A stretch of 64,000 nucleotides of DNA, from the NCBI GenBank assembly GCA_002369135.1, contig DFEY01000002.1, forward strand, positions 59,000 through 122,999, in the 5' to 3' direction. Of the stretch, positions 53,843 through 62,603 are shown piece by piece; within the stretch, counting starts at the first letter, position 1, and each line of letters begins with the position of its first letter. The notes beneath the pieces are model-generated. The model was not told the DNA's origin, searched no databases, and saw only the letters and a program-made list of their open reading frames with translations. Source of the DNA: Lachnospira sp. UBA3790. Lineage in GTDB: Bacteria > Bacillota > Clostridia > Lachnospirales > Lachnospiraceae. Made by a program: the position numbers and the translations under genes.

Positions 53843-53973
53843 ATCCCATTCTGCTATTTTTTTAACAAACAAAAATCGAGAGAATTTCAAAAAAATGAGT
53901 ACTTTTACTTTTCTTGCATTTTTATATAATAAAGGTACAAAGGTTTTCGAAATAAAACCTAACTTCCTCACAC

Positions 53974-54017
53974 AAAAGAAATGCACTTGGTTAACCCCAA
54001 GTGCATTTCTTTTTTTA
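53974..54017 (-). terminator. Terminator after the 54021-54950 acyltransferase gene
   Basis: AAAAGAAATGCACTTGG and CCAAGTGCATTTCTTTT form a 17-bp stem with loop TTAACC. Runs of T and A on each side make it bidirectional. Confidence 0.85.
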
Positions 54018-54020
54018 TGT

Positions 54021-54950
54021 TTATTTATCTTCGTTATTTTCGCTCTGCTCTTCTTGCTTTGACTCTTCTTTCTTTGGTGGTTCCTCCACACCTTCTGGTC
54101 TCCAGCCTGCAATGTCGCTCACATCAAAATCATATGTAAGTTCTTTGCCGTAAGCTTTTTCATAGGCCTGCTTTTTTAATGCGTAATCTCTGTCTCGCAT
54201 GTAGATGCTGTTTTCCCTGACTGTCTTCTGTGGATCTGGAATCATCACATCAAGCACGCTTATCTTATATTTGACGTCGACAAAGTCTTCTGCCATTTTT
54301 TTCTTTGTGTCAATCATTTCCACAAAACAACTAATTACTGGAACACCCAGCTTCGATGCATAGTAGAAAGGTCCTCTCTTTGGTGGACGAGGTTTTCTAT
54401 AGTTAAACCACATCTCCTGCTCTGGATAAATCAAGGTAAACTCTTTGTTGGCCATCATTTCTTTTAGCTGCGGTTCGAAGAACTTTGTCATATAATTTCG
54501 ATTGTTACTGATTGGGATAATATCCGCATAGTTCATCAGAAAACCTAGCATTCCTTCCATCGCAAGATTAGTCTCTTGGCTTACGATGTTTAGGTGTTTC
54601 TTGCCAGCCTTTAAAATCATGTATCTAACGATAGCATTCTCCACAGGACTGAAATGGTTACTTGTAATGATGGCTCCACCCTTTAGCTTCTTCACCTTTT
54701 CAATGCCCTCTATGTGAGTGCTGATGTTAACCATTCTAGATGCCATGTTTGCCATGTATCTAGCCATACGTCTGTTGAAAAGATACTTAGGTGTATGTCT
54801 GCGCTTCATTACTTTTTTAAGCAACACATCTCGCTCGTTCGTTGTTAGAACCGGATCGTTCACCTCAACTTTGGCGTACCATTCTTCATCCTTAATGGCT
54901 TGCTTTATATTTTCAATTACTTTATCTCTTACATCATCGAGAATAATCAT
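54021..54950 (-). CDS. PlsC-like lysophospholipid acyltransferase (HX4E variant)
   Basis: A 309-aa protein of the 1-acylglycerol-3-phosphate acyltransferase fold. The catalytic block is TSNHFSPVENAIV: His followed four residues later by Glu rather than the usual Asp (NHX4D). The second block, LIYPEQEMWFNYRKPRPPKR, corresponds to the EGTR-like motif. The acidic C-terminal tail (KKEESKQEEQSENNEDK) is low-complexity. It is clustered with two GT8 enzymes and a second PlsC-like gene, suggesting glycolipid or lipopolymer anchor synthesis (inference). GAGGGATATGT precedes ATG 54950. Confidence 0.8.
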   Translation of the reverse strand: MIILDDVRDKVIENIKQAIKDEEWYAKVEVNDPVLTTNERDVLLKKVMKRRHTPKYLFNRRMARYMANMASRMVNISTHIEGIEKVKKLKGGAIITSNHFSPVENAIVRYMILKAGKKHLNIVSQETNLAMEGMLGFLMNYADIIPISNNRNYMTKFFEPQLKEMMANKEFTLIYPEQEMWFNYRKPRPPKRGPFYYASKLGVPVISCFVEMIDTKKKMAEDFVDVKYKISVLDVMIPDPQKTVRENSIYMRDRDYALKKQAYEKAYGKELTYDFDVSDIAGWRPEGVEEPPKKEESKQEEQSENNEDK

Positions 54951-55016
54951 ACATATCCCTCATTTGTGTGGCGTTTGTAGATTTTTTGTGTTGCCTTTCT
55001 CGTTTGAATATGTGAC

Positions 55017-55973
55017 TTATAGTCTTACTACGCCCTCTTTTTCCTGCACACTCTTAAACGTTACATCTTGTGACTGAATCATCACAGCTCTGTCCACAAT
55101 AGCCTGCATACTTTCCATATCATGTGCTCTTTGCTCATCAGTGTATGTCTCTTTGATTTTCACCAAGTCATCATAAAACTTTGTCTTCTTCGCATACTTC
55201 CAGAATATATCTTCATACTGAACATTGTCGAACAACCATGGTTTAGAGAATAAATTGTAGTGAATAATTACCGCATCTTCTCTGTCTGGAGTTCCATCTA
55301 TTGGCATTGTATCGTACTTTATTGGAAGATATAAAATTTGGCCATTGCACATTGCATTTAGGTAATCTTGATCTGGAGCTACTGTATCAAACTGATATTT
55401 GTTAAGTAGTGCTAAGAAGTGTTCGTCCATCTTCACTTCTCTCATCTTCTTTGTATTCATCAAAAGAATTCCAGAGTTAATGTACTCAGTTCTCTTTATT
55501 CCGATTGCATTTTCTTTGTACTGGTGTAGTTCTTCAATATGCTCGATTGATGAATCTGGAGCTGCTCCCAAAATATTATCTCCCAGATCTTCATTATATA
55601 GTTCTGAGATATCACCAGGCACTACCACATCACTGTCGATGTAGATTACTTTGTCGTACTCTGGGAACATCTCTGGAATAAATAGTCTATAGTAAATTGT
55701 TAGCGTGAAGTAGTCCGCACGCAGTTTGTGTCCGTCAAAGTCACTTCCGATATCCAACTCTCTTTTCATCTCGCAAAACTCGATCTCGCAATCATCAGTA
55801 GCCATGTCTGCAAGGTATCCCTTGTACTTGTCTGTTAGACCTTCCTGGATGATATGAATTCTGTAGCGGTAATCTTTTGATGCGTTTTCAATAAGTGATT
55901 TGATAGCCACTCCTAAATATGGCGCATAGCCATCGTCAATTGTAAAAAATATAGGTATTAATGTTTTTTCCAT
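55017..55973 (-). CDS. Glycosyltransferase family 8
   Basis: A 318-aa GT-A enzyme. PIFFTIDDGYAPYLGVAIKS opens it, VIYIDSDVVVPGDISELY holds the DxD metal site, and YINSGILLMNTKKM and HYNLFSKPW are further GT8 blocks. GT8 uses UDP-glucose, galactose or related donors, retaining. It is probably in one cluster with the next GT8 gene and the PlsC-like genes. Confidence 0.88.
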   Translation of the reverse strand: MEKTLIPIFFTIDDGYAPYLGVAIKSLIENASKDYRYRIHIIQEGLTDKYKGYLADMATDDCEIEFCEMKRELDIGSDFDGHKLRADYFTLTIYYRLFIPEMFPEYDKVIYIDSDVVVPGDISELYNEDLGDNILGAAPDSSIEHIEELHQYKENAIGIKRTEYINSGILLMNTKKMREVKMDEHFLALLNKYQFDTVAPDQDYLNAMCNGQILYLPIKYDTMPIDGTPDREDAVIIHYNLFSKPWLFDNVQYEDIFWKYAKKTKFYDDLVKIKETYTDEQRAHDMESMQAIVDRAVMIQSQDVTFKSVQEKEGVVRL

Positions 55974-56040
55974 TTTTCTAACCTCTTTTATGTGATTATT
56001 GTTTTTATTTTGTGTGATTATATTCTCTGATTTATGTGAT

Positions 56041-56883
56041 TTATATTTTCTTGATTGATTTGTACATTGCTCTGTACTCTTTCAAGATGCCGTCGTATTT
56101 ATATAACTTTAGTACTTTGTGCATTCTCTTTATGTCCCAAGGCTTAACTGTAATTGTTCTAACCCATGGGAAGAATCTAAAGCCCGTTGTAAAATGTCTA
56201 ATCACTGTGTTTTTCTTGTTCTTCTTTTGTTCATTAAACTTGCGCGGCAAAGTCCTTTTGGCTGTAGCCAGCTTATTGAGTGCCGTCTGATCAGGCATAA
56301 ACATTTTTTCATTTCTACATTTTTCTCTACACTTCTCAAATAGCCCAGTCTCTTTTACTTTCTTCATATTGAAAAGAAGAACGCCCGAGTTTAGGTAATC
56401 TCTTTTTGTGACTTTGTCGCGGAAGAACCAACTGCCGTAGTGATCTAGCACGCCTGCAAACTCGTAATTCTCCACGTCCTCGTCAAAGAGCTCGCTTATA
56501 TCGCCATCAGCTATCGTATCGTTATCCAAATACAAAATCTTATCTGGCATATCCTCAATCTGATCTGCGAACAATCTAAGCATACACATCGGTGTAAACC
56601 TTGTGTCCAAGTTTGACTTCGGAATGAACTTGTCAAAGTTTGCGCTCACGTCAATCAACTTAACGCTGCTTTCAGGATTCACCTGCTTGACGTAAAAATC
56701 CAAAACCTTTATCGTGTCCGCATTCACAGTGTTGTATCTTCTGTGCACAGTCTCAAGACTCGCCGTCAAAACAATAATATTTAGTTTCCCCTTGTAATGC
56801 TTCACTATGGAAATGATCGAAATGATCAAACCCTTCTCAATATTCTCATCTCCGCAGTAAAGTAGGTTTACTTCTTTATTCAT
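56041..56883 (-). CDS. Glycosyltransferase family 8 (second copy)
   Basis: A 280-aa protein. LLYCGDENIEKGLIISIISI, ILYLDNDTIADGDISELFD (DxD site), YLNSGVLLFNMKKV and HFTTGFRFFPW give the GT8 pattern. It overlaps the stop of the upstream PlsC-like gene by 8 nt, so the pair is probably translated together. Confidence 0.87.
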   Translation of the reverse strand: MNKEVNLLYCGDENIEKGLIISIISIVKHYKGKLNIIVLTASLETVHRRYNTVNADTIKVLDFYVKQVNPESSVKLIDVSANFDKFIPKSNLDTRFTPMCMLRLFADQIEDMPDKILYLDNDTIADGDISELFDEDVENYEFAGVLDHYGSWFFRDKVTKRDYLNSGVLLFNMKKVKETGLFEKCREKCRNEKMFMPDQTALNKLATAKRTLPRKFNEQKKNKKNTVIRHFTTGFRFFPWVRTITVKPWDIKRMHKVLKLYKYDGILKEYRAMYKSIKKI

Positions 56884-57649
56884 ACTTTTTATATACTATA
56901 TAGTCGTAAGAACTATTCTTACTCCTCTCCAACATAGTCTCGTAAATCTCGTCGTGAAGTTTTTTCGCTCTATCCTTCCTCGACAAAGTTTTGTCCGGCC
57001 AAAACGGACCATCCACAAACAATGTGACTTTTGGTTTCTTGCGATGCTTTCTCTTTTGGTATGTGGTCGTGATACAAAACGCCGGAGCATTCTCATTCAC
57101 CACAAACTTAAAGCTCGTCTCCGGGAAAGGCCTAATGCCAGTATAGTATGGCCAAAGGTGCGCCTCTGGATAAATAGACACGCAGTGCTTCTGCTCAATC
57201 CTTGTGTGGATAGCGTTCGTGAAATCCTTCATGTGCTTGAAGTCTGTTGGAATCGTTATGGCACCAAGCGATGTCAAAATCCTTCCAATGACCGGAACTC
57301 CTAGATTGGCAGGCGATGCTATCACATAAACTCGCTTGCTCTTTGCCACATAAGGAGCCTTGAACACATCTCCTAACATCTGCGTGTGATTGCCGAAGTA
57401 AAAATAACCCATTTTCTTGTACGGCTTAATCACTTTCCTGTTCTTAACCTTTATTCCATAGGCTATCGGAAACGCAATTCTAATGCTCACCCACGCAATC
57501 CCGTAGATAACCCATGAGAAAAATCTGTAAATCGGATTTGTATGAATCCACTTGTAGTTTTCCTTTAGCTTGTAGTCTTGATCCATACTCTCTACAAAGT
57601 CATCTTCAAAGGATTTGTAGTATTTAGTTTCTGGCTTAAACTCTTTCAT
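56876..57649 (-). CDS. PlsC-like acyltransferase (HX5D variant)
   Basis: A 257-aa protein. The acyltransferase block YFYFGNHTQMLGDVFKAPYV has His then Asp six positions on (HX5D), where PlsC has HX4D. VIGRILTSLGAITIPTD and SIYPEAHLWPYYTGIRPFP match the later blocks of this clostridial acyltransferase group. An N-terminal hydrophobic segment (WVIYGIAWVSIRIAFPIAYG) would sit in the membrane. The acceptor lipid is unknown. Confidence 0.8.
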   Translation of the reverse strand: MKEFKPETKYYKSFEDDFVESMDQDYKLKENYKWIHTNPIYRFFSWVIYGIAWVSIRIAFPIAYGIKVKNRKVIKPYKKMGYFYFGNHTQMLGDVFKAPYVAKSKRVYVIASPANLGVPVIGRILTSLGAITIPTDFKHMKDFTNAIHTRIEQKHCVSIYPEAHLWPYYTGIRPFPETSFKFVVNENAPAFCITTTYQKRKHRKKPKVTLFVDGPFWPDKTLSRKDRAKKLHDEIYETMLERSKNSSYDYIVYKKYE

Positions 57650-57716
57650 ATTCTTTTAGTTAGGCTATCTCTCTCATCGCTAGTTGGGCGACTTAGACAA
57701 ATGCCTTCTCTTCTCA

Positions 57717-57744
57717 TAAAAAGAAACTAGATTGCTCTAGTTTC
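57717..57744 (-). terminator. Terminator-like hairpin
   Basis: GAAACTAGA (57723-57731) pairs with TCTAGTTTC (57736-57744), with a T-run on the minus strand. It is the second stop for transcripts from the toxin gene. Confidence 0.6.
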
Positions 57745-57786
57745 CCCCTTTTTCAAACTCGCCTTATTATATCATATAAAAAGTCA

Positions 57787-57837
57787 AAAAAAAGGGTTGT
57801 TTTATAGATTTTTAGTGTTCTACAAAACAACCCTTTT
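57787..57837 (-). terminator. Terminator after the type III toxin gene
   Basis: AAAAGGGTTGTTTT and AAAACAACCCTTTT pair, extended by TAGA/TTCTA, with a T-run following on the minus strand. Confidence 0.75.
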
Positions 57838-57849
57838 AGTTTACATAAT

Positions 57850-58305
57850 TTATTTTATTCCTAGTTCTTTATGATAATATCTAAGTGTCGAATACCTATA
57901 TTTATAATTGCTTTCCATATCTACTTTATTCCTTGACAATGTTATGTAACCCTTTACATATTTTTTAAATTTTGCAATAACATGGAAGTACTTTTTTCTC
58001 AACTCATTATATTCTGCTTTATCAATTTTCACCTTTTCACCAATATAAGACTCCTTATCTACTATTACTGCTTTAGTGAAATCTACACCAGTAGAAAAAA
58101 CTGTTTTTCTCCCTGTTGCCCCAAAACGATAACTATATTTATGATTAATATTAGTTCTAAAAGGAATCGCAAAGTAGTTTCCTTCAATCCTTAAAGCAAT
58201 GAACATATATGGTCTATTTCTCTTCCTTTCTATTTCTGGATATTTTGTTCTACCGTGATCATTAAAAAACGACTCCGTCAAAAAGTTTATGCTGTATTTC
58301 TTCAT
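57850..58305 (-). CDS. Type III toxin-antitoxin system toxin, CptN/ToxN-like endoribonuclease
   Basis: 151 aa from ATG 58305 (GGGGG 5 nt upstream; a GTG at 58317 is less likely). The family pattern is complete: YSINFLTESFFNDHG, YPEIERKRNRPYMFI, NYFAIPFRTNINHKYSYRFG (in parts), GVDFTKAVIVDKESYIGEK and a C-terminal helix. ToxN/CptN enzymes cut RNA and are held inactive by a repeated pseudoknot RNA. Three such repeats plus a terminator lie immediately upstream (58320-58473), which confirms the assignment. The locus can act as an abortive-infection system. Confidence 0.92.
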   Translation of the reverse strand: MKKYSINFLTESFFNDHGRTKYPEIERKRNRPYMFIALRIEGNYFAIPFRTNINHKYSYRFGATGRKTVFSTGVDFTKAVIVDKESYIGEKVKIDKAEYNELRKKYFHVIAKFKKYVKGYITLSRNKVDMESNYKYRYSTLRYYHKELGIK

Positions 58306-58319
58306 ATTTTCCCCCACAC

Positions 58320-58356
58320 AAAAAAGCTCTCGTACAGTTGTACAAGAGCTTTTTTA
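58320..58356 (-). terminator. Attenuating terminator between antitoxin RNA and toxin gene
   Basis: AAAAAAGCTCT.GTACA pairs with TGTAC.AGAGCTTTTTT (about 58319-58355). Type III loci place such a terminator here, so most transcripts end after the antitoxin RNA and few reach the toxin. Confidence 0.85.
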
Positions 58357-58473
58357 CTTGGACTATGTTTAAAGTGCTGTCCTTGCACTTTCTTCCATTG
58401 GGATTTCTTTTAAGTGCTACCCTCGCACTTGTAATAATTGAGGATTTCTTTATAGTGTCACCTCCGCACTTTT
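58350..58473 (-). ncRNA. CptI/ToxI-like antitoxin RNA, three pseudoknot repeats
   Basis: Three minus-strand units of 39-43 nt start at 58473, 58430 and 58391. Each begins (A)AAGTGC, then a G-rich loop, then GCACT(T) and an A-rich tail. The loop pairs with the tail as a pseudoknot, and the pairing covaries: GAGG with CCTC in unit 1, GGG with CCC in unit 2, GGAC with GTCC in unit 3. This is what is expected of a type III antitoxin. Unit 1 has an imperfect closing stem (GCACTT becomes ACACTA). Confidence 0.88.
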
Positions 58474-58503
58474 CTTCAACAAGATTACATCTTGTATATT
58501 TAT

Positions 58504-58532
58504 ATTTTATTTTTTTATCACCCTATTGTCAA
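58504..58532 (-). promoter_or_regulatory. Proximal promoter of the type III antitoxin RNA
   Basis: TTGACA (58532-58527), 17 nt, TAAAAT (58509-58504). Transcription would start near 58497, just before a small hairpin and repeat 1. Confidence 0.7.
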
Positions 58533-58573
58533 CACCAAAAACAGCTTTCTCTCCACTGCTCTTGTTCTTCATT

Positions 58574-58602
58574 ATAATAACATCAAGTATGTCTAATGTC
58601 AA
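58574..58602 (-). promoter_or_regulatory. Distal promoter of the type III locus
   Basis: TTGACA (58602-58597), 17 nt, TATTAT (58579-58574). A second promoter in tandem with the one at 58504-58532. Confidence 0.6.
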
Positions 58603-58626
58603 GTATTGTTTATATGATATTTATTG

Positions 58627-59559
58627 CTATTTCTTTTCATAATTAACAATGAAAATGCCTATGCACACCAGTGTTAATGCAACCATTATCTGCCAACCCA
58701 TCACATCCGTCTCGTTCAATATGATAAGCGATAGCACCGCTCCAAAGATAGGATTCATAAACTTGCATGTTGCAACCTTTGACACATCATTATATTTCAA
58801 AAGCACTCCCCATAGTGTGTAAGCTGCTGCTGAGATAAATCCCATATATAAAATGAGCGCTACAGCCTTAACCACAAATACTGCATCTCCTGTTGGCATG
58901 TTCATATGTCCACCAGCTATCGTTCCTACTATCGTCATCACCAATCCACCAAAGAAGAATTGATATCCACTGAGCATCACTACACTGGCGTCTTTTGAAA
59001 ACTTCTTAATATATCCCTGAGCCATGGCTCCAGAAAATGCTGCTATAAATATGAAACCTTCGCCGAAGAAGCTCATATCAAAGTCTAAGCCCTGTCCGGT
59101 TAAGTTCACTACGATTAGTCCCGCAAATCCTATTAAACTTCCCACGACCTTTTTGGTTGTTAGTTTTTCTTGTCTGAAGCCAAGCGAGCAAATCAAGATC
59201 GTAAAGAATGTTCCAGCACCTGTTATGATGGACGATTTAACGCCCGTCGTGTGTGCCAGCCCCACATAGAAGAACAAATACTGCAAGACCGTTTGGAACA
59301 AAGACTGCACAGCAATGTACTTCGGGTGGCTAGGCTTCACAAACTCTCTTCGCCTGATGCTTTCCACTGCTATCACCATGATTCCGGCTATCGTAAATCT
59401 TATTCCAGCAAAAAGAATCTGGGAAGCTATGTCGTTCCCAGATATTCCAAACATTTTATATCCAATTTTGATGCAACTAAACGCCGATCCCCACAAAAAG
59501 CAACAAAACATTGCTATAAGAATCATCACTGGCGTTTTCGATAAAGATTTATGTTTCAT
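58627..59559 (-). CDS. DMT superfamily (EamA) transporter
   Basis: A 310-aa protein with ten membrane helices in two EamA halves. The opening VMILIAMFCCFLWGSAFSCI is typical, and PIFGAVLSLIILNETDVMGW marks the end of the second half. It is a drug/metabolite exporter-type carrier with an unpredictable substrate. GAGGCAGAGAG precedes ATG 59559. Confidence 0.9.
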   Translation of the reverse strand: MKHKSLSKTPVMILIAMFCCFLWGSAFSCIKIGYKMFGISGNDIASQILFAGIRFTIAGIMVIAVESIRRREFVKPSHPKYIAVQSLFQTVLQYLFFYVGLAHTTGVKSSIITGAGTFFTILICSLGFRQEKLTTKKVVGSLIGFAGLIVVNLTGQGLDFDMSFFGEGFIFIAAFSGAMAQGYIKKFSKDASVVMLSGYQFFFGGLVMTIVGTIAGGHMNMPTGDAVFVVKAVALILYMGFISAAAYTLWGVLLKYNDVSKVATCKFMNPIFGAVLSLIILNETDVMGWQIMVALTLVCIGIFIVNYEKK

Positions 59560-59599
59560 CTCTCTGCCTCGTAACTATTATCTCCCATAATCGAAGAAC

Positions 59600-60469
59600 T
59601 TATCGCTCTCCTATTACTGTGGCTGAAACCGCCAAAGCATTTGCGCCCACATGGCATGCAATACTGCAAGGGCATTTTCTAGCCATTATCTTTAGGTTAG
59701 GGAAGACTTTCTTCACTCTCTCAAGCAAGTCCTTCGAGTCTTCGTCATTCAAAAATGTATCAATGATTCCAATCGAGATTCGCTCAGGCGCATACTCATT
59801 GTAAAGCTCTTCCACTTTATCTTTCACGTAAGCAATCAATTTGTTCTTCGCCATGTTTAAGCCTCTAGCTTTTTTCACAGCATCAATCTTTGCCTCATGC
59901 AAAATCATGATCGGTTTTATATTTGCAAGGTTCGCTACCAAGAACTTTGACGCGGACACTCTTCCGCCTTCCTTCAAATACTTGAGCGTATCCACCGTCA
60001 AAACCATAAACGAGTTCTTGCTCTCGCCCTCTAACTTTTCTTTGATTTCTTTGGCGCTCATGCCTTTTTCTGCATAGGCTTTTGCATCGTACACTGCCTC
60101 ATAAAGCATGCTTGATAGTCTGTAGTTGTTCACCACCTGCACCTTTCCGTCAAACTCCTGCGCAAACGCAGCCGCCGTACTGTACGAACTAGACAGCGTC
60201 AAAGTCATAGGGATGTAGACTATCTCGTCATACCCCTCGTCCAAAATGCTCTGCCACATATCCATTAGATCCTGCGGCGAAGGTTGTGAAGTCTTTACCG
60301 GCACTCCATCTGCCATTCCCTGGTAAAGCTCTTTTGTAGACAAGTTTTCTCCTTCTATATATGTTTTATCACCGATTATCACCGGCAAAGTCATCAGAAA
60401 AATTCCGTCTCTTTTGCCTTCCTCAATCGTTATCGAACTGTTTGTGTCCGTCATTATCGCTACTTTCAT
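59600..60469 (-). CDS. DegV family fatty-acid-binding protein
   Basis: A 289-aa protein: VAIMTDTNSSITIEEGKRDG at the N-terminus, TSQPSPQDLMDMW, SSSYSTAAAF and KEGGRVSASKF are DegV/FakB blocks. These bind fatty acids for the FakA kinase in phospholipid synthesis. AGAGAGG lies before ATG 60469. Confidence 0.9.
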   Translation of the reverse strand: MKVAIMTDTNSSITIEEGKRDGIFLMTLPVIIGDKTYIEGENLSTKELYQGMADGVPVKTSQPSPQDLMDMWQSILDEGYDEIVYIPMTLTLSSSYSTAAAFAQEFDGKVQVVNNYRLSSMLYEAVYDAKAYAEKGMSAKEIKEKLEGESKNSFMVLTVDTLKYLKEGGRVSASKFLVANLANIKPIMILHEAKIDAVKKARGLNMAKNKLIAYVKDKVEELYNEYAPERISIGIIDTFLNDEDSKDLLERVKKVFPNLKIMARKCPCSIACHVGANALAVSATVIGER

Positions 60470-60593
60470 TTTTTACCTCTCTAGTTTTTGCCTCACTAGT
60501 TTTTTCTTCACTAGTTTTATTTAATCCTATAGTATTATATTATCTTTCCTATGTTTATGCTAGTGATTTATTTCGGTATTATAATATAGTTCT

Positions 60594-61808
60594 CTATAAT
60601 CTCCCTCTCTTATAAAAATGTGCTGCTATTTTTTTCACTAATATAAAATATAGCGGCTCATGTCTACGCTTCACTTTCTTAAGAGACTCCCTGATAGGGA
60701 TCTTTTGCGGACAAACTTGCTCGCACTTACCACACTGCTTACACTGCGATGCAAAGCCCGTCTCTTCCTTCAGCGTCAAAGCCATCACATACTCCGTCTC
60801 ACCTGCTATGTAACCGTCATTGTAGCTTGTGTTGTAACATTTGAAGCATCCCGGTATGTCCACGCCAAATGGACATGGCATACAATAGTTACATCCTGTA
60901 CAAGGAATGTTCTTCTTGCTATTTATTGCATTCTTTATTTTTTCTATGGTTGCAAAGTCCTCTTCGGTGAACTCATATTTAGTATTAGTTTCAGCGCTCT
61001 GCTTAGAATCTCCTGAATTCATTTGGGTTTCGCCCGAATTCTTTTGACCATTATTAGCAATTCGTATATTCTCTTCTAACACATCCATCGTGTCCATTCC
61101 CGAAAGCACGCATGTGATAGTATCTTGCGCATACAACCATGAAAGCCCCCACTCAGCCGCAGTCTTGTCACTCTTATCAACTATAGCCTTCGCCTTTTTG
61201 TTCAAGCCTTTTGTAAGCTTTCCGCCGCGAAGTGGCTCCATTATAAATACTGGAATCCCTCTTCTAGCCGCTTCTTCCACTCCCTGTCTTCCGGCCTGCG
61301 CATTCTCATCAAGGTAGTTATACTGTACTAAACAAAACTCCCAATCATACGCATCCAAAATCTTTAGGAATATATCTGTCGATCCGTGGAATGAAAATCC
61401 CACTTTTCTAATCTGACCAGCTGCTTTTTTCTTTTCAAGCCACTCGCCTATGCCCATTTCAAGCAGTCTTTTCCAAGTAGTCTCATCCGGCAACATATGC
61501 ATCAAATAATTATCCACATAATCCGTCTGAAGTCTTCTTAATTCCTCGTCAAAGAATTTGTCGAAATCTTCTTTCCTTTTCACCATATAAACAGGAAGTT
61601 TAGTAGCAATCTGGACTTTCTCTCTTATGTTGTTTTTTGCAAGAATCTTTCCAAGTTGCTCTTCCTTTCCCTTATAAACATACGCAGTATCGTAATAATT
61701 AATACCCGACTCGTACGCTTTCATTACTAACTTTTCCGCCTCAGCATCGTTGCTAGGCAATCTCATACATCCATATCCTAAGATGGAATAACCGTTTCTA
61801 TAAATCAT
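60594..61808 (-). CDS. Aldo/keto reductase with C-terminal 4Fe-4S domain
   Basis: A 404-aa protein. The TIM-barrel part is YGCMRLPSNDAEAE, YYDTAYVYKGKEEQLGKIL (catalytic Tyr) and KVGFSFHG. The C-terminal part from about 300 has CTGCNYCMPCPFGVDIPGC and CKQCGKCEQVCPQ, the ferredoxin-like addition of a common clostridial family. A linker around 250-290 is low-complexity (QKNSGETQMNSGDSKQSAE). The start overlaps the stop of the hydrolase gene at 61808. The substrate is unknown. Confidence 0.9.
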   Translation of the reverse strand: MIYRNGYSILGYGCMRLPSNDAEAEKLVMKAYESGINYYDTAYVYKGKEEQLGKILAKNNIREKVQIATKLPVYMVKRKEDFDKFFDEELRRLQTDYVDNYLMHMLPDETTWKRLLEMGIGEWLEKKKAAGQIRKVGFSFHGSTDIFLKILDAYDWEFCLVQYNYLDENAQAGRQGVEEAARRGIPVFIMEPLRGGKLTKGLNKKAKAIVDKSDKTAAEWGLSWLYAQDTITCVLSGMDTMDVLEENIRIANNGQKNSGETQMNSGDSKQSAETNTKYEFTEEDFATIEKIKNAINSKKNIPCTGCNYCMPCPFGVDIPGCFKCYNTSYNDGYIAGETEYVMALTLKEETGFASQCKQCGKCEQVCPQKIPIRESLKKVKRRHEPLYFILVKKIAAHFYKRGRL

Positions 61809-62593
61809 TATTTATCAAAAAACTCCTCTAATTTATCTAAATAGTCTGGTGCTTCATCATACACGCAGTGACTGTATCCTTCAAACATGTAGTAATCACA
61901 TCCTATTTTTTCAGCCATATCAATTTGATCTTTGTAATCAAACATCTTATCACCAGTGGCGCCCATAACCAATGTCTCGCACTGGATTTGATTAAGTCTA
62001 TCGTATGTATCAAAGCCCTTTAGCGCCTCCGCCAAAATTGCAAACTTATCAAGTTTCTCATCCGACGCTGTAAGGATTGTTCCAGCTAGCACATCTTTGA
62101 ACTTCTCAAAGAATTCATCCGAGTAGCCTAGTTTCACAAAGTGCTCTTCTAGCGCCTCGCGGTCTCTAGCCTTGCCCCATTTTGCCCAACTATCAACCAT
62201 CTGAATTACTTCTTCAGTTGGTTTTGAAATAGTGGATGCTAGAATTGCTTTCCTTACAATCTCTGGATAGTTAATTGCAATCTCCTGGAGTATTGTTCCA
62301 CCTTGTGATGCGCCGTGCATATAGGCATCCTTGACACCTATCTCTTTCATAACTTCCACAGTATCATCTGCTATCTGTCTTGTTGTATAACCTTCAGGCA
62401 AGTTTATTCTTCTATCAATTAAGTAAACTGTGTAGTCGTCTTTGAAGCGGGCGTAATAACTCTCCACCGCCTCTGCATTATCAAGCACGCTGTTTACATT
62501 AAGGCCAGGAATGATAACCATATCCTTAGAGCCCGTTCCAAACTTAGCGTACTTCATTTCGATTCCATTTACATTTACTAAATTTATTTCCAT
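61808..62593 (-). CDS. Alpha/beta hydrolase
   Basis: A 261-aa protein. The nucleophile elbow is HGASQGGT (Ser about 96), with acid candidate GATGDKMFD and catalytic His in EGYSHCVYDE. The oxyanion region is VIIPGLN. It is a generic hydrolase or esterase of unknown substrate, translationally linked with the aldo/keto reductase that follows. GGAG lies before ATG 62593. Confidence 0.87.
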   Translation of the reverse strand: MEINLVNVNGIEMKYAKFGTGSKDMVIIPGLNVNSVLDNAEAVESYYARFKDDYTVYLIDRRINLPEGYTTRQIADDTVEVMKEIGVKDAYMHGASQGGTILQEIAINYPEIVRKAILASTISKPTEEVIQMVDSWAKWGKARDREALEEHFVKLGYSDEFFEKFKDVLAGTILTASDEKLDKFAILAEALKGFDTYDRLNQIQCETLVMGATGDKMFDYKDQIDMAEKIGCDYYMFEGYSHCVYDEAPDYLDKLEEFFDK

Positions 62594-62603
62594 AAAAGTT
62601 CTC

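Noticed and set aside
57649..57720. A 23-aa leader ORF overlapping the PlsC-like start (ATG near 57718)
   Set aside because: It has no ribosome-binding site and its sequence has no recognisable features. The ATGA overlap may be chance.
58350..58473. A small CRISPR array
   Set aside because: The units are contiguous with no unique spacers, and each folds as a pseudoknot before a toxin gene, which fits a type III antitoxin.
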